Below, in pieces: positions 51,991 through 62,910 of a stretch of 64,000 nt of DNA (position 1 is the stretch's first letter; each line of letters starts with the position of its first letter). Origin of the DNA: Hydrogenophaga sp. PAMC20947 (GTDB lineage Bacteria > Pseudomonadota > Gammaproteobacteria > Burkholderiales > Burkholderiaceae_C); NCBI RefSeq assembly GCF_004795855.1, contig NZ_CP039252.1, positions 620,001 to 684,000 on the forward strand, in the 5' to 3' direction. The translations under genes were made by a program, and so were the position numbers. The notes under the pieces are model-generated. The model saw only the letters and a program-made list of their open reading frames with translations. It did no database searches and was not told the origin of the DNA.

Positions 51991-53703
51991 TCAGTTCCCA
52001 AAGTCGTCCAGGACCGCGCCCTTGCTGGCACTCGACGCATTGAACGCGAATTTGGCTTGTACGCCGCGGGTGTAGCGCGGCGCCGGTGCCTTCCAGGCCG
52101 AGCGCCGTGTGGCGATTTCTTCGTCGGTCACGTGCAGTTCCAGCTGCAGTTGGCGTGCGTCGATGGTGATGCTGTCACCTTCGTGCACAAAGGCAATGGT
52201 GCCGCCCACGGCCGCCTCGGGCGCCACGTGGCCAACCACCATGCCCCATGTACCACCCGAGAACCGGCCGTCGGTGATCAGGCCCACGCTCTCACCCAGC
52301 CCTGCGCCGATGAGCGCGCCGGTGGGTGCCAGCATTTCGGGCATGCCCGGGCCGCCCTTGGGGCCGAGGTAGCGCAACACCATCACGTCTCCGGCCACGA
52401 TTTTTCCGTCCAGAATCGCCTGTAGCGCCGTCTGTTCGTCGTCAAACACGCGGGCCGGGCCGGTGATCACCGGGTTCTTCAGGCCGGTGATCTTGGCCAC
52501 GCAGCCTTCCGGGCTCAGGTTGCCCTTGAGGATGGCCAGGTGGCCTTGGGCGTACATGGGCTTGTCGATGGGGCGAATCACCTGCTGGTCAGCGCTTGGC
52601 GCGTCAGGGACCTCCTTCAACACCTCGGCAATCGTCTGGCCGCTGATGGTGATGCAGTCGCCGTGCAGCAATCCGGCGTTGAGCAGCATCTTCATGACCT
52701 GCGGAATGCCTCCGGCGCGGTGCAGGTCGACTGCCAGGTACTGCCCGCTGGGCTTGAGGTCACACAGAACCGGGACCTTTTTGCGCATGCGCTCGAAGTC
52801 GTCGATGGTCCATTCCACTTCCGCCGCGTGAGCGATGGCCAGGAAGTGCAGCACTGCGTTGGTCGACCCACCGGTGGCCATGATCACGGCCACGGCGTTT
52901 TCGATCGCTTTGCGGGTGACGATGTCGCGTGGCTTGATGTCCTTTTTGATGGCTTCAATCAGCACCTTGGCCGACTCCTTGGCCGAGTTCATCTTTTCGT
53001 CGTGTGGATTGGCCATGGTGGAGGAGTAGGGCAACGAGATACCCAGGGCCTCGAAAGCCGAGCTCATGGTGTTGGCGGTGTACATGCCTCCGCAAGAGCC
53101 TGTGCCCGGGATGGCGCGCTTTTCGATCTCCAGCAGATCTTCGTCACTGAGCTTGCCCGCGGCGTTTTCGCCGACGGCTTCGAACACGCTGACGATGTTG
53201 AGGTCTTTGCCCTGGTAGCGCCCGGGCAGGATGGTTCCGCCGTATACATAAATGGCCGGAACGTTGGCACGCAACATGCCCATCAGGCCGCCGGGCATGT
53301 TCTTGTCGCAACCACCAACGACGACCACGCCGTCCATCCATTGGCCTTGAACGCAGGTTTCCACGCAGTCGCTGATGACTTCGCGGCTGACCAGCGAGTA
53401 CTTCATGCCCTCGGTGCCCATGGCCATGCCGTCGGAAATGGTGGGTGTGCCAAACACCTGGGCGTTGCCGCCGGCTTCTTCAATGCCGGCAATGGCGGCA
53501 TCGGCCAGTTTCTGCAGACCGGAGTTGCACGGGGTGATGGTGCTGTGGCCATTGGCCACACCCACCATGGGTTTCTTGAAATCGTCTGCCTCATAGCCCA
53601 TGGCGTAGTACATGGAGCGGTTGGGTGCGCGCGACTTGCCCTGGGTGATGTGGGCACTGCGCTCGTTGATGGCTCGGATGGTGACGGTCTTGCGTTCTGT
53701 CAT
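51991..53703 (-). CDS. ilvD: Dihydroxy-acid dehydratase, three-Cys ([2Fe-2S]-like) type
   Basis: A 570-residue dehydratase of valine, leucine and isoleucine synthesis. Three conserved Cys stand in [19 protein letters not shown] and [14 protein letters not shown]. This pattern matches plant and mycobacterial DHADs with a [2Fe-2S] cluster, as I recall. It differs strongly from the second copy at 53877, so the two are not a recent duplication. The start is 173 bases from the divergent copy. Confidence 0.93.
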   Translation of the reverse strand: MTERKTVTIRAINERSAHITQGKSRAPNRSMYYAMGYEADDFKKPMVGVANGHSTITPCNSGLQKLADAAIAGIEEAGGNAQVFGTPTISDGMAMGTEGMKYSLVSREVISDCVETCVQGQWMDGVVVVGGCDKNMPGGLMGMLRANVPAIYVYGGTILPGRYQGKDLNIVSVFEAVGENAAGKLSDEDLLEIEKRAIPGTGSCGGMYTANTMSSAFEALGISLPYSSTMANPHDEKMNSAKESAKVLIEAIKKDIKPRDIVTRKAIENAVAVIMATGGSTNAVLHFLAIAHAAEVEWTIDDFERMRKKVPVLCDLKPSGQYLAVDLHRAGGIPQVMKMLLNAGLLHGDCITISGQTIAEVLKEVPDAPSADQQVIRPIDKPMYAQGHLAILKGNLSPEGCVAKITGLKNPVITGPARVFDDEQTALQAILDGKIVAGDVMVLRYLGPKGGPGMPEMLAPTGALIGAGLGESVGLITDGRFSGGTWGMVVGHVAPEAAVGGTIAFVHEGDSITIDARQLQLELHVTDEEIATRRSAWKAPAPRYTRGVQAKFAFNASSASKGAVLDDFGN

Positions 53704-53876
53704 GGGTGTGTCTCCTGTGTTGTAGGGGTGCTGAGGTGCATGGCTTCGTTTGCTGGTGCACGCAGGCCGTGTGTCGGCTCCCGTTATAGCGCAGAGGTCA
53801 AGGCCCTGACGAGGTGTGGGCGATAATGGAAAGAGGCGAAAGCCGCCCTATGTCCAACCCCTGAAACAGCACTGCC

Positions 53877-55736
53877 ATGCCCGCTTATCGCTCAAAAACC
53901 TCCACCGCCGGACGCAACATGGCCGGTGCCCGCTCACTCTGGCGAGCCACGGGCATGAAGGATGGGGATTTTGAAAAACCCATTATCGCGATAGCCAATT
54001 CGTTTACCCAGTTTGTGCCGGGTCATGTGCACCTGAAGGACATGGGCCAGTTGGTGGCCAGGGAAATTGAAAAAGCCGGTGGTGTGGCCAAGGAGTTCAA
54101 CACCATTGCAGTGGACGATGGCATCGCCATGGGTCACGATGGCATGTTGTATTCCCTGCCCAGTCGGGATCTCATTGCCGACTCTGTGGAGTTCATGGCC
54201 AACGCGCATTGTGCCGATGCCTTGGTGTGCATTTCCAACTGCGACAAAATCACGCCCGGCATGCTGATGGCCGCGATGCGACTGAACATCCCGGTGGTTT
54301 TTGTCTCGGGAGGGCCCATGGAGGCGGGCAAAGTACGCCTGGCGAATCCGGAGACGCAAGTCATGGAGTTCCGCAAGCTGGATCTGGTGGACGCCATGGT
54401 GATGGCGGTGGACGACAACGTGTCCGATGCCGATCTGGCGGAAGTGGAGCGCTCGGCGTGCCCGACCTGCGGATCTTGTTCGGGCATGTTCACGGCCAAT
54501 TCGATGAACTGTCTCGCCGAGGCGCTGGGCCTGGCGTTGCCAGGCAACGGCACGGTGGTGGCCACCCACGCGGATCGCGAGCAATTGTTCCTGGGTGCCG
54601 GTCGCTTGATCGTGGAGCTCTGCAAGCGCTATTACGAACAAGATGACGCTTCCGTGTTGCCACGCTCCATGGGATTCAAGGCCTTCGAGAATGCAATCAC
54701 GCTGGACATCGCCATGGGGGGCTCTACCAACACGATCCTGCATTTGCTGGCCATCGCCCAGGAAGCCGAGATTGACTTCACCATGGCCGATATCGACCGC
54801 GTATCGCGCGACGTGCCGCAGCTGTGCAAGGTGGCGCCCAACACCAACAAATACCATATCGAAGATGTGCACCGCGCTGGCGGCATCATGGCCATCCTGG
54901 GTGAGCTGGACCGCGCAGGCAAGCTGCACACCGATGTGCCCACGGTGCACGCGCCCACGATGAAGGACGCCCTCGACAAATGGGACATTGCCCGCGCGCC
55001 CAGCGAAGCTGTGAAAACCTTCTACATGGCCGGCCCGGCCGGTATTCCCACCCAGGTGGCTTTCAGCCAGGCCACACGCTGGCCCAGCCTGGATGTGGAC
55101 CGCGCAGAAGGCTGCATCCGATCCGGTGAACACGCTTTCTCGCAAGAGGGGGGCTTGGCGGTTTTGTTCGGCAACATCGCGCTGAACGGATGCGTGGTGA
55201 AGACCGCGGGTGTAGACGATTCGCTCCTGGTGTTTGAAGGCAATGTGCACGTCACCGAATCACAAGACGAAGCCGTGGCCAACATTCTGGATGACCAGGT
55301 CAAGGCGGGCGATATCGTGGTGGTTCGCTACGAAGGCCCCAAGGGAGGCCCAGGCATGCAGGAAATGCTCTACCCCACCTCATACATCAAGTCCAAAGGC
55401 CTGGGCAAGGCCTGCGCTTTGCTGACCGACGGCCGTTTCTCCGGCGGCACTTCGGGATTGTCGATTGGCCACGTATCGCCCGAAGCGGCGGCGGGTGGTG
55501 CCATTGGGCTGGTCCGCAACGGGGACAAGATTCGGATCGACATTCCCAACCGCAGCATTCATGTGCTGTTGTCAGACGAAGAGCTGGCCAAGCGCCGCGC
55601 CGAACAGGATGCGCTGGGCTGGAAGCCGGCTCGTCCGCGCCCGCGCAAGGTGTCGGCCGCGCTCAAAGCCTATGCGTTGCTGGCCATGTCGGCCGACAAA
55701 GGGGCTGTGCGCGATCTGTCCATGCTGGGTGGTTGA
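53877..55736 (+). CDS. ilvD: Dihydroxy-acid dehydratase, E. coli-type
   Basis: A 619-residue enzyme closely resembling E. coli IlvD from the first residues ([24 protein letters not shown]) to the end ([15 protein letters not shown]). The cluster region has [10 protein letters not shown] and [16 protein letters not shown], but the first position reads FVPGHVHL, lacking the Cys seen in the other copy. E. coli IlvD carries an oxygen-sensitive [4Fe-4S] cluster. ATG 53877 is the family start. Confidence 0.95.
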   Translation: MPAYRSKTSTAGRNMAGARSLWRATGMKDGDFEKPIIAIANSFTQFVPGHVHLKDMGQLVAREIEKAGGVAKEFNTIAVDDGIAMGHDGMLYSLPSRDLIADSVEFMANAHCADALVCISNCDKITPGMLMAAMRLNIPVVFVSGGPMEAGKVRLANPETQVMEFRKLDLVDAMVMAVDDNVSDADLAEVERSACPTCGSCSGMFTANSMNCLAEALGLALPGNGTVVATHADREQLFLGAGRLIVELCKRYYEQDDASVLPRSMGFKAFENAITLDIAMGGSTNTILHLLAIAQEAEIDFTMADIDRVSRDVPQLCKVAPNTNKYHIEDVHRAGGIMAILGELDRAGKLHTDVPTVHAPTMKDALDKWDIARAPSEAVKTFYMAGPAGIPTQVAFSQATRWPSLDVDRAEGCIRSGEHAFSQEGGLAVLFGNIALNGCVVKTAGVDDSLLVFEGNVHVTESQDEAVANILDDQVKAGDIVVVRYEGPKGGPGMQEMLYPTSYIKSKGLGKACALLTDGRFSGGTSGLSIGHVSPEAAAGGAIGLVRNGDKIRIDIPNRSIHVLLSDEELAKRRAEQDALGWKPARPRPRKVSAALKAYALLAMSADKGAVRDLSMLGG

Positions 55737-55820
55737 ACTGGCGTTGAACAAGCAGGTGCTCCAACGGGTTATGTTGTGTCGTGCTGAAGCAGGCATGGCT
55801 TGCGTGCACAATCACCAGCC

Positions 55821-56663
55821 ATGCTGATTCATCCCCAAATCGATCCTGTCGCCCTCCAACTGGGGCCACTGGCCATCCACTGGTATGGCCTGACCTACCT
55901 GGCCGCGTTCGGCTTGTTTCTGTGGCTGGCCAATGCCCGGCTGAAACACGAGCCGTTTGCTTCCGTTCGTGTGCCCCAGCCCTGGACCCGGCGCGACGTG
56001 GAGGACATTCTCTTTCTGGGTGTGATGGGGGTGGTGGTCGGCGGTCGGGTGGGGTATTGCCTTTTTTACAAACCCGCCTATTACCTCTCGCATCCGTTGG
56101 AAATTTTTGCGGTCTGGCAAGGTGGCATGAGCTTCCACGGCGGACTGCTCGGCGTGATGCTGGCCATGGTCTGGTATGCCCACAGCCGCCAGCGCGCATT
56201 TCTGGACGTGATGGACTTCGTGGCTCCTTGTGTGCCCACGGGCCTGGCCGCTGGCAGGGTGGGCAACTTCATCAACGGTGAGTTGTGGGGTCGTGTCGCT
56301 GATCCTTCATTGCCGTGGGGCATGGTTTTCCAGGGCGCAGGCGAGGCACCTCGACATCCCTCTCAGATCTACCAGTTTTTGCTGGAAGGGCTGTTGCTGT
56401 TTGTGTTGTTGTGGTTTTACGCACGCAAGCCTAGGGCCCGGGGCCGGGTCTCGGCGATGTTCCTGGTGGGCTATGGCTGCTTCCGGTTCATCGCTGAATT
56501 TTTCCGGGAGCCCGATGCGTACCTCGGTCTGTTGTCTCTGGGGATGAGCATGGGCCAATGGCTTTGCGTGCCGATGATCGTGGGCGGGGTGGGGTTGTGG
56601 TTGTGGTTTGGCCGGCAGGCGGCCAACCCGGCCACGCCTGTCGCGCGCAATTCAAAGGCTTGA
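55821..56663 (+). CDS. lgt: Prolipoprotein diacylglyceryl transferase
   Basis: A 280-residue inner-membrane enzyme that adds diacylglycerol to the lipobox Cys of lipoproteins, several of which are encoded in this window. Seven hydrophobic segments are seen, with the Lgt signature [14 protein letters not shown] (about 151-164) and HGGLLG near residue 104. ATG 55821 gives the family start ([11 protein letters not shown]). It follows ilvD by 84 bases. Confidence 0.96.
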   Translation: MLIHPQIDPVALQLGPLAIHWYGLTYLAAFGLFLWLANARLKHEPFASVRVPQPWTRRDVEDILFLGVMGVVVGGRVGYCLFYKPAYYLSHPLEIFAVWQGGMSFHGGLLGVMLAMVWYAHSRQRAFLDVMDFVAPCVPTGLAAGRVGNFINGELWGRVADPSLPWGMVFQGAGEAPRHPSQIYQFLLEGLLLFVLLWFYARKPRARGRVSAMFLVGYGCFRFIAEFFREPDAYLGLLSLGMSMGQWLCVPMIVGGVGLWLWFGRQAANPATPVARNSKA

Positions 56664-56669
56664 TCGGAT

Positions 56670-57437
56670 ATGGCCGGACAGGTGTTGGTTCATCGTGACA
56701 GTGCCGTCTTGCGGGTCACCTTGAGCCATCCTGGCAAGTTCAACGCGATGTCCCGCGCCATGTGGCGCGAGCTGAAAAGCGTGTTCGATGCTGAAGCCCA
56801 TCGAGAAGACCTTCGGTGTGTGGTGATCGCCGGTGAAGCGGGCCATTTCTGCTCGGGCGGGGATATTTCGGAGTACCCCACCTTTCGTTTTGATGAAGCG
56901 GCCTTGCGCCAGTTTCATGAGGGCGAGGTGTGGGGCGGATTGCAAGCGGTGCTGGATTGCCCAGTGCCCGTGCTGGCGCACATTGAAGGCAACTGCATGG
57001 GTGCGGGTGTGGAAATCGCGAGCTGTTGTGATTTGCGCGTGGCGGGGCAGGGCGCGCGCTTTGGGGCTCCGATTGCCCGCCTCGGGTTTCCGATGGCGCC
57101 GCGCGAGGCTCAGCTGGTGGCCCGGGAAGCTGGCGCCGCGGTGGCTCGGTCCATGTTGCTGGAAGCCGCAGTATTCGATGCGGATCAGATGCTGACCCAC
57201 GGCTTTTTGAACACAGTTGTGCCTGACACGGATGTCGCGCCTGATGTGAACCGGCGCGCAGCGAACATCGCTCAGCTGGCTCCGCAAGCCGCGCGGATGA
57301 ACAAATCCACACTGCGTCTCCTGGCGTCGAGCGGGATTTCCGAAGCGTTGCTGAGCAGCGCCTATGCCTTCGCCGACAGCGCGGAGCACCGCGAAGGCAT
57401 TTCAGCCTTTCTCGCCAAGCGCCCGCCCGTCTTTTGA
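56670..57437 (+). CDS. Enoyl-CoA hydratase/isomerase (crotonase) family protein
   Basis: A 255-residue crotonase. The oxyanion-hole segments are HFCSGGDISEYP (about 59-70) and GNCMGAGVEIASCCDLRVA (about 109-127). The first catalytic Glu position (GVE) is present; the second region reads LGFPMAPREAQ in place of the usual PGxGGTQ, so the acid pair is not certain. It starts 6 bases after lgt. The acyl-CoA substrate is unknown. Confidence 0.85.
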   Translation: MAGQVLVHRDSAVLRVTLSHPGKFNAMSRAMWRELKSVFDAEAHREDLRCVVIAGEAGHFCSGGDISEYPTFRFDEAALRQFHEGEVWGGLQAVLDCPVPVLAHIEGNCMGAGVEIASCCDLRVAGQGARFGAPIARLGFPMAPREAQLVAREAGAAVARSMLLEAAVFDADQMLTHGFLNTVVPDTDVAPDVNRRAANIAQLAPQAARMNKSTLRLLASSGISEALLSSAYAFADSAEHREGISAFLAKRPPVF

Positions 57438-57504
57438 CACCGAGGTGCTCAGCCCTTTGAGCATCCCATGAGCACGGTTGGTGCGCGTGGGATGCGCGCG
57501 AGCC

Positions 57505-57948
57505 TTACCTCAACACCAAGACCGGAATATGGGAATGCGTCAGCACTTGCTGGGTCTCGCTGCCCAGCAGCAAGCGCTTGAGCCCTCGGCGGCCGTGAGA
57601 GGCCATCACGATCAGATCGCATTTGTTGCGCTTGGCCGCTGCAATCACCGCTTCCGAGATCAGATCAGACTTCACCGTAACGGGCTTGACCTTGACCTCT
57701 CGCAATTGCCCGGCCGATTTCACGGCGTTCACCACGGCCATGGCCTCGTCGTGCCATTGTTTTTCAATGCGCGCCACTTCCGAGGCTGCGAGTGCGACGC
57801 CCCCTTCAAAGTAGGTTTGCGGGTAGCGCGGCACCACTTTGAGAGCCACCACGTCTGCGCCCGTGATGTCGGCCAACTGGATGGCGTGTTCCACCGCTTT
57901 ATTGGACAGCTTGGAACCGTCGGTTGCCACGAGAATACGCTTGTACAT
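57505..57948 (-). CDS. Universal stress protein, UspA family
   Basis: A 147-residue UspA-fold protein. The N-terminal ILVATDGSKLSNKAVEHAI and the C-terminal ATP-binding GRRGLKRLLLGSETQQVL (G-x2-G-x9-G-S) are both intact. Start ATG 57948 is chosen; a further 14 codons upstream look non-family. The start is 74 bases from an FNR box shared with divergent ccoI, which suggests low-oxygen control. Confidence 0.92.
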   Translation of the reverse strand: MYKRILVATDGSKLSNKAVEHAIQLADITGADVVALKVVPRYPQTYFEGGVALAASEVARIEKQWHDEAMAVVNAVKSAGQLREVKVKPVTVKSDLISEAVIAAAKRNKCDLIVMASHGRRGLKRLLLGSETQQVLTHSHIPVLVLR

Positions 57949-58022
57949 GAAGATCTCCCCAAAGGATTGTGATGAATGAACCGTACCCAACCCTTAGGCT
58001 ACCAAAGCCGGCGCGGCAACGG

Positions 58023-58036
58023 TTGACTTAAATCAA
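58023..58036. promoter_or_regulatory. FNR/ANR box between uspA and ccoI
   Basis: TTGACTTAAATCAA matches TTGATNNNNATCAA in 9 of 10 positions. It is the exact reverse complement of the box at 60681. Centred at 58029.5 it would place a -41.5 start near 58071 on plus and near 57988 on minus. Confidence 0.8.
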
Positions 58037-58070
58037 GCGGATGAAACCTCTTCTGAATTATCCTGAGGAC

Positions 58071-60485
58071 ATGAACGAGGCCGTCGCTGCGCCCCCTGCC
58101 GGGCGTCACCTGGGAACAGATTTTCGCGATCCCGATGTTGGCGGGGGTCTTGCGCCCACCGAGGGTGTGTTTGGTGCGCACCGCGGACCGCTGACGGTGA
58201 CCGACAGTTTTGCGGTCCTTGATGACCCCGTGGAGCAGCGGGATTTCACCGAGTACGCCGAGGTGGACGGCCGGCCACTTGCCGAATCCGTGTTGATGGT
58301 GCAAGGCATGTACTGCGCGGCCTGCGCCGACACCGTGGAATGTGCCCTGCAAGATGTACCCGGCGTGGAAAAGGCGCAAGTCCACGCAGCGACCCGGCGG
58401 CTGACCGTGCGCTGGGACCCCGCTCAGGTGCCGATGTCCCGGTTGGCGCAATTGGTCGGTGAAACCGGCTATCGGCTGCTGCCCATGCACCAGGCCTTGT
58501 CCATCAGCGAACGTTTGCGGGAAACGCGCCACGCTTTGTGGCGCCTCTTCGTGGCTGGTTTCTGCGCGATGCAAGTGATGATGTATGCCTTGCCCGCCTA
58601 TGTCACCGTGCCGGGGGAGATTCCGGCCGATATCGGCCAGCTGTTGCGCTGGGCGAGCTGGCTGCTCAGTTTGCCCGTGGTGTTTTTTGCGTCGGGGCCT
58701 TTTTTCAGCAGCGCCTGGCGCGATCTCAAGCATGGCCGTGTCGGCATGGATACCCCGGTATCCATCGGAATTCTGGTGAGTTTCCTGGTGAGCTCAGCGG
58801 TGGTGTTTGACCCGGCTGGTCCCTGGGGGCACGAGGTCTGGTTTGACTCCCTCACCATGTTTGTTTTCTTTTTGCTGGGTGGCCGCTACCTGGAGCTCAA
58901 GGCGCGCGACCGCACCGCTGGCGCCCTGGACAGTTTGATGAACCGGCTGCCGGAAGTGTGTGACCGGCGCAAGGTCGACGGCAGCTTCGAGTCGGTGTCC
59001 GCTCGGCGTCTGGTGCTGGGCGATGAAGTTCGTGTTCAGGCCGGGCAGGCTTTTCCGGCAGATGGCACCGTTCTGAGCCACAGCGCTACCGTGGACGAAG
59101 CCTTGTTGACGGGAGAGTCACACCCTGTTGTCCGCCAGCAGGGTGAGTTGGTGGTGGCTGGGAGTTTCAATTTGGCTGGACCGGTGGAGCTTCGCGTCGA
59201 TCGGCTGGGACGGGACACGCGTTTCGCACAGATCGTGTCGCTGATGGAAAAAGCCAGTACCGAGAAACCACGTCTGGCCATTCTGGCCGACCGGATTGCA
59301 GCCCCTTTTCTGGTCCTGGTGCTGTTGGGAGCCGCCTTGGCCGGGTGGTATTGGTGGCAGATCGATCACACCAAGGCGCTGGCCGTGGCGGTTGCCGTGC
59401 TGATCGTCACATGCCCTTGCGCGCTTTCGCTCGCAACCCCTGCGGCCATGTTGACTTCTGCGGGGGCTCTGGCACGTCGCGGCATTCTGGTGCGCCGACT
59501 GCAGGCCCTGGAAACCTTGTCTCGCATCAATGCCGTCGTTTTCGACAAAACGGGGACGTTGACCCACGACCGCCTGGAACTCGACCGGGTGAAGACCCGT
59601 GAGGGCGTGCGATCCGAAGAGGGCCTGGCGCTCGCTGCCGCGCTGGCGCGTGGCTCGCTCCACCCGGTTTCCCGCGCTTTGGTGGCTGCCGACAGCGATG
59701 GCTCGCCCGACCGCGCTGGCGCTGCCGAGTTGACGCAAGTGGTGGAATTGGCAGGCCAGGGTATGCAGGGCGAGCGGGTCGACGGCCGTTGGATCAAGCT
59801 GGGATCGGCCGCATTCTGTGGGCTTCAGGGATCGGTGCTGGATGCTGACACCGAAGCCAGCGTGTACCTTGCGGATCAAGACGGCTGGCTGGCTTCATTT
59901 GAACTCCGGGAAAGTTTGCGGGAAGACGCTCAGCAGGCGGTCCAGGCGCTCAAGGCGTTGGGGCTTGAGACCTGGTTGCTCTCGGGGGACCGTGATGCCG
60001 CTGCCCAATGGGTGGGACAGGCGGTGGGCGTGGATCATGTGATCGCGGGAGCCTCGCCGGAGCAAAAGCTCGCCGAAGTGAGCGATTTGCAGGCGCGCGG
60101 CTGGCGCCTGGCGATGGTGGGCGATGGCTTGAACGATGGGCCTGTCCTGGCCCGCGCCGACACCTCGTTTGCCTTGGGCCATGGCGCACCTCTGGCACAG
60201 GCGCAGTCCGATTGCGTGATCCAGGGCGGGCGGTTGATGGATGTGGCCCTGACCGTGCAGCAGGCGAGGGCGACCTTGCGCATTGTCAAACAAAACCTGG
60301 CTTGGGCCGCGCTGTACAACGCTGTGAGCATCCCCATGGCCCTGGTGGGCTGGATGCCGCCCTGGCTGGCCGGCTTGGGCATGGCGGGCAGTTCATTGCT
60401 GGTGATCGCGAATGCCTTGCGACTGACGGCCTATGGCGGGGTGACTGGGTCGGATACCCCGGCGATCCAGGGCGCAGTCGCATAA
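58071..60485 (+). CDS. ccoI: Copper-transporting P-type ATPase for cbb3 oxidase assembly
   Basis: A heavy-metal P1B ATPase of 804 residues from ATG 58071. An N-terminal HMA-like domain has GMYCAAC; the membrane part has the ion-binding CPC (VTCPCALSLATP), the phosphorylation motif DKTGTLTHD and the hinge GDGLNDGPVL. CcoI-type pumps supply copper to the cbb3 active site. The frame is also open from ATG 58041, but the FNR box ends only 4 bases before that codon, so an FNR-induced transcript would begin after it. ATG 58071 itself lies close to the predicted transcript start, so the true start is uncertain. Confidence 0.9.
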   Translation: MNEAVAAPPAGRHLGTDFRDPDVGGGLAPTEGVFGAHRGPLTVTDSFAVLDDPVEQRDFTEYAEVDGRPLAESVLMVQGMYCAACADTVECALQDVPGVEKAQVHAATRRLTVRWDPAQVPMSRLAQLVGETGYRLLPMHQALSISERLRETRHALWRLFVAGFCAMQVMMYALPAYVTVPGEIPADIGQLLRWASWLLSLPVVFFASGPFFSSAWRDLKHGRVGMDTPVSIGILVSFLVSSAVVFDPAGPWGHEVWFDSLTMFVFFLLGGRYLELKARDRTAGALDSLMNRLPEVCDRRKVDGSFESVSARRLVLGDEVRVQAGQAFPADGTVLSHSATVDEALLTGESHPVVRQQGELVVAGSFNLAGPVELRVDRLGRDTRFAQIVSLMEKASTEKPRLAILADRIAAPFLVLVLLGAALAGWYWWQIDHTKALAVAVAVLIVTCPCALSLATPAAMLTSAGALARRGILVRRLQALETLSRINAVVFDKTGTLTHDRLELDRVKTREGVRSEEGLALAAALARGSLHPVSRALVAADSDGSPDRAGAAELTQVVELAGQGMQGERVDGRWIKLGSAAFCGLQGSVLDADTEASVYLADQDGWLASFELRESLREDAQQAVQALKALGLETWLLSGDRDAAAQWVGQAVGVDHVIAGASPEQKLAEVSDLQARGWRLAMVGDGLNDGPVLARADTSFALGHGAPLAQAQSDCVIQGGRLMDVALTVQQARATLRIVKQNLAWAALYNAVSIPMALVGWMPPWLAGLGMAGSSLLVIANALRLTAYGGVTGSDTPAIQGAVA

Positions 60486-60546
60486 TATCCGCCAGTGCTT
60501 ATTCATTGACAATACGTCCGTTTGCGGCCGTGCTTAGAGGTGCCTC

Positions 60547-60684
60547 ATGGATATCTTGTACTTGCTGATCCCTGTGTCGGTGTTGCTCGTGTTTTGCATC
60601 ATCGCTATGTTCTGGTGGGCCCTGCAGGCGGGTCAATTTGACAACATCGAGCGCGAAGGCGAGCGCATTCTTCGTGACGATTGA
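60547..60684 (+). CDS. ccoS: Cbb3 oxidase assembly protein CcoS
   Basis: A 45-residue protein with one N-terminal membrane helix (LIPVSVLLVFCIIAMFWWAL) and a charged tail (GQFDNIEREGERILRDD), the full CcoS pattern. It is needed for heme insertion into the oxidase in studied bacteria. It lies 61 bases after ccoI, and its stop codon is inside the second FNR box. Confidence 0.9.
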   Translation: MDILYLLIPVSVLLVFCIIAMFWWALQAGQFDNIEREGERILRDD

Positions 60685-60694
60685 TTTAAGTCAA
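60681..60694. promoter_or_regulatory. FNR/ANR box upstream of ccoN
   Basis: TTGATTTAAGTCAA matches the consensus in 9 of 10 positions. Centre 60687.5 predicts a start near 60729, giving a 24-base leader before ccoN. It overlaps the ccoS stop. Confidence 0.85.
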
Positions 60695-60752
60695 GGCGAT
60701 AGCGGTTGTCAATAATCACACTCTCAGTAGTGACATTTGTGAGGAGTTCTGT

Positions 60753-62198
60753 ATGTCCGTGACAGCAAAGACCAGCCAGGCGGCGGTCTATAACGATAAA
60801 GTGGTCAGGCAATTTGCCGTCACGACCATCATCTGGGGTGTGGTCGGCATGCTGGTGGGCGTGTTCATTGCCGCTCAACTGGCTTGGCCTGACATGACGC
60901 AGGGCATCGAGTGGTTGGCTTATGGTCGCATCCGCCCCTTGCACACCAGTGCGGTGATTTTTGCGTTCGGCGGGTCGGGTTTGATCGCGACCAGCTATTA
61001 CGTGGTTCAGCGCACCTGTCAAACACGTCTGATCTTTGACAAGCTGGCCGGGTTCACCTTTTGGGGCTGGCAGGCGATCATCATTTCGGTGGTGATCACG
61101 TACCCCCTGGGCCTGACGGAGAGCCGCGAATACGCCGAGATGATCTGGCCGATTGATGTCTTGATCGCCGTGGTCTGGATCGCCTATGCCATCGTGTTTT
61201 TTGGCACCATCAGCGCGCGCAAGGTTCGCCATATTTATGTGGCCAACTGGTTCTACGGTGCGTTCATCATTGCCATCGCGCTGTTGCACATTTTTAATAA
61301 CCTCCAGTGGCCAACCAGCTTGACCCACTCATACTCCATGTATGCCGGTGTGCAAGATGCGATGGTGCAATGGTGGTACGGCCACAACGCGGTGGGCTTC
61401 TTCCTGACCGCTGGCTTCCTGGGCATGATGTATTACTTCATCCCCAAGCAGGCCGAGCGTCCCGTTTATTCCTATCGCCTGTCGATCGTGCACTTTTGGG
61501 CGCTGATCTTCACCTACATGTGGGCAGGTCCTCACCATCTGCATTACACCGCTTTGCCCGACTGGACCCAGTCGGTTGGCATGGTCTTTTCGCTCATCTT
61601 GTTGGCTCCCAGCTGGGGCGGCATGATCAACGGCATCATGACCCTCTCGGGCGCCTGGCACAAACTGCGTGACGATCCCATCCTGCGCTTCCTGATCGTG
61701 TCGCTGTCGTTCTATGGCATGTCCACCTTCGAAGGCCCGATGATGTCGATCAAGACCGTCAACGCGCTGTCCCATTACACCGACTGGACCATTGGCCACG
61801 TGCATTCTGGTGCCCTGGGCTGGGTGGGTCTGGTGACCATGGGTTCCATGTACTACATGATTCCGCGCCTCTTTGGCCAGAAGAAGATGTATTCGGTCCC
61901 CGCCATCGAAATCCACTTCTGGGTGGCGACCATCGGTATCGTGCTCTACATTGCTTCGATGTGGATCGCGGGAGTGATGCAGGGTTTGATGTGGCGCTCG
62001 GTCAACCCCGACGGCAGTCTCACCTACACCTTCGTTGAATCCGTGAAGGCGACTTTCCCCTTCTATGTGATCCGTTTGTTGGGTGGTCTGCTGTTCCTGA
62101 GCGGCATGTGCATCATGTTGTGGAATGTGCTGAAAACAATCGGCCAGGGTCGGATTGAAGAAGTGCGCATCCCTGCTCTCAATCCTGCGCACGCTTGA
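60753..62198 (+). CDS. ccoN: Cbb3-type cytochrome c oxidase subunit I
   Basis: A 481-residue catalytic subunit of the high-affinity oxidase, with about 12 membrane helices. The heme ligand in [14 protein letters not shown] is conserved, and the CuB/heme histidines are in [22 protein letters not shown] and [12 protein letters not shown]. It uses cytochrome c electrons to reduce oxygen to water and pumps protons. It follows the FNR box and is coupled to ccoO by a 11-base gap. Confidence 0.97.
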   Translation: MSVTAKTSQAAVYNDKVVRQFAVTTIIWGVVGMLVGVFIAAQLAWPDMTQGIEWLAYGRIRPLHTSAVIFAFGGSGLIATSYYVVQRTCQTRLIFDKLAGFTFWGWQAIIISVVITYPLGLTESREYAEMIWPIDVLIAVVWIAYAIVFFGTISARKVRHIYVANWFYGAFIIAIALLHIFNNLQWPTSLTHSYSMYAGVQDAMVQWWYGHNAVGFFLTAGFLGMMYYFIPKQAERPVYSYRLSIVHFWALIFTYMWAGPHHLHYTALPDWTQSVGMVFSLILLAPSWGGMINGIMTLSGAWHKLRDDPILRFLIVSLSFYGMSTFEGPMMSIKTVNALSHYTDWTIGHVHSGALGWVGLVTMGSMYYMIPRLFGQKKMYSVPAIEIHFWVATIGIVLYIASMWIAGVMQGLMWRSVNPDGSLTYTFVESVKATFPFYVIRLLGGLLFLSGMCIMLWNVLKTIGQGRIEEVRIPALNPAHA

Positions 62199-62209
62199 GG
62201 ACAATAAAA

Positions 62210-62899
62210 ATGGCAAACCAAGCAAAACCCAAAGGTTTCACGCACGAGCGCATTGAAACCAACAACTTCCTGATGATCGTGCTGATCACCATCGTGGTCT
62301 CGATTGGTGGTCTGGTGGAAATTGTTCCCCTGTTCTTCCAGAAGTCCACGACCGAGCCGCTGCCAGGTGTGAAACCCTACACGGCGTTGCAGCTGGCTGG
62401 CCGGGATGTCTATGTGAGCGAAGGTTGCTACAACTGCCACTCGCAGATGATCCGCCCCTTCCAGGCCGAGACGCTGCGTTATGGCCCATATTCTGTGGCT
62501 GGTGAGTTCGTGTACGACCGACCATTCCAATGGGGTTCCAAGCGCACGGGACCTGACCTTGCCCGAGTGGGTGGCCGTTACAGCGATGAATGGCACCGCA
62601 TTCACCTGAACAACCCGCGTGATCTGGTGCCCGAGTCCAACATGCCGGCCTACAGCTGGCTGGACAAGAAAATGGTCAATGCGGAAGACTCTCCAGGCCG
62701 TATGGAGGTCTTGCGCAAGCTGGGCGCGCCCTACACCGACGAAGAAATCGCCAACGCGGTTGCTGAAGTCAAGGGCAAGACGGAGATGGACGCCGTGATC
62801 GCCTATCTCCAGATGCTCGGTACGGCTCGATCGGCTGCGTCTATGGCTGCGGCCACTGAGGCGGCGGCAACGCCTGCGGTTGAAGCCAAACCCCAATAA
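62210..62899 (+). CDS. ccoO: Cbb3-type oxidase subunit II, monoheme cytochrome c
   Basis: A 229-residue membrane-anchored cytochrome c. One N-terminal helix ([21 protein letters not shown]) is followed by heme motif CYNCHSQ and Met-ligand candidates including NMPAYSWL. It passes electrons from CcoP to CcoN. ATG 62210 (MANQAKPKG) is chosen; a GTG-like extension five codons earlier overlaps the ccoN stop region. The C-terminal tail is Ala-rich. Confidence 0.96.
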   Translation: MANQAKPKGFTHERIETNNFLMIVLITIVVSIGGLVEIVPLFFQKSTTEPLPGVKPYTALQLAGRDVYVSEGCYNCHSQMIRPFQAETLRYGPYSVAGEFVYDRPFQWGSKRTGPDLARVGGRYSDEWHRIHLNNPRDLVPESNMPAYSWLDKKMVNAEDSPGRMEVLRKLGAPYTDEEIANAVAEVKGKTEMDAVIAYLQMLGTARSAASMAAATEAAATPAVEAKPQ

Positions 62900-62910
62900 G
62901 GAGTTGCATC

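Noticed and set aside
52540..55250. Long antisense open frames over both ilvD genes
   Set aside because: They mirror two strongly conserved dehydratases and carry no motif.
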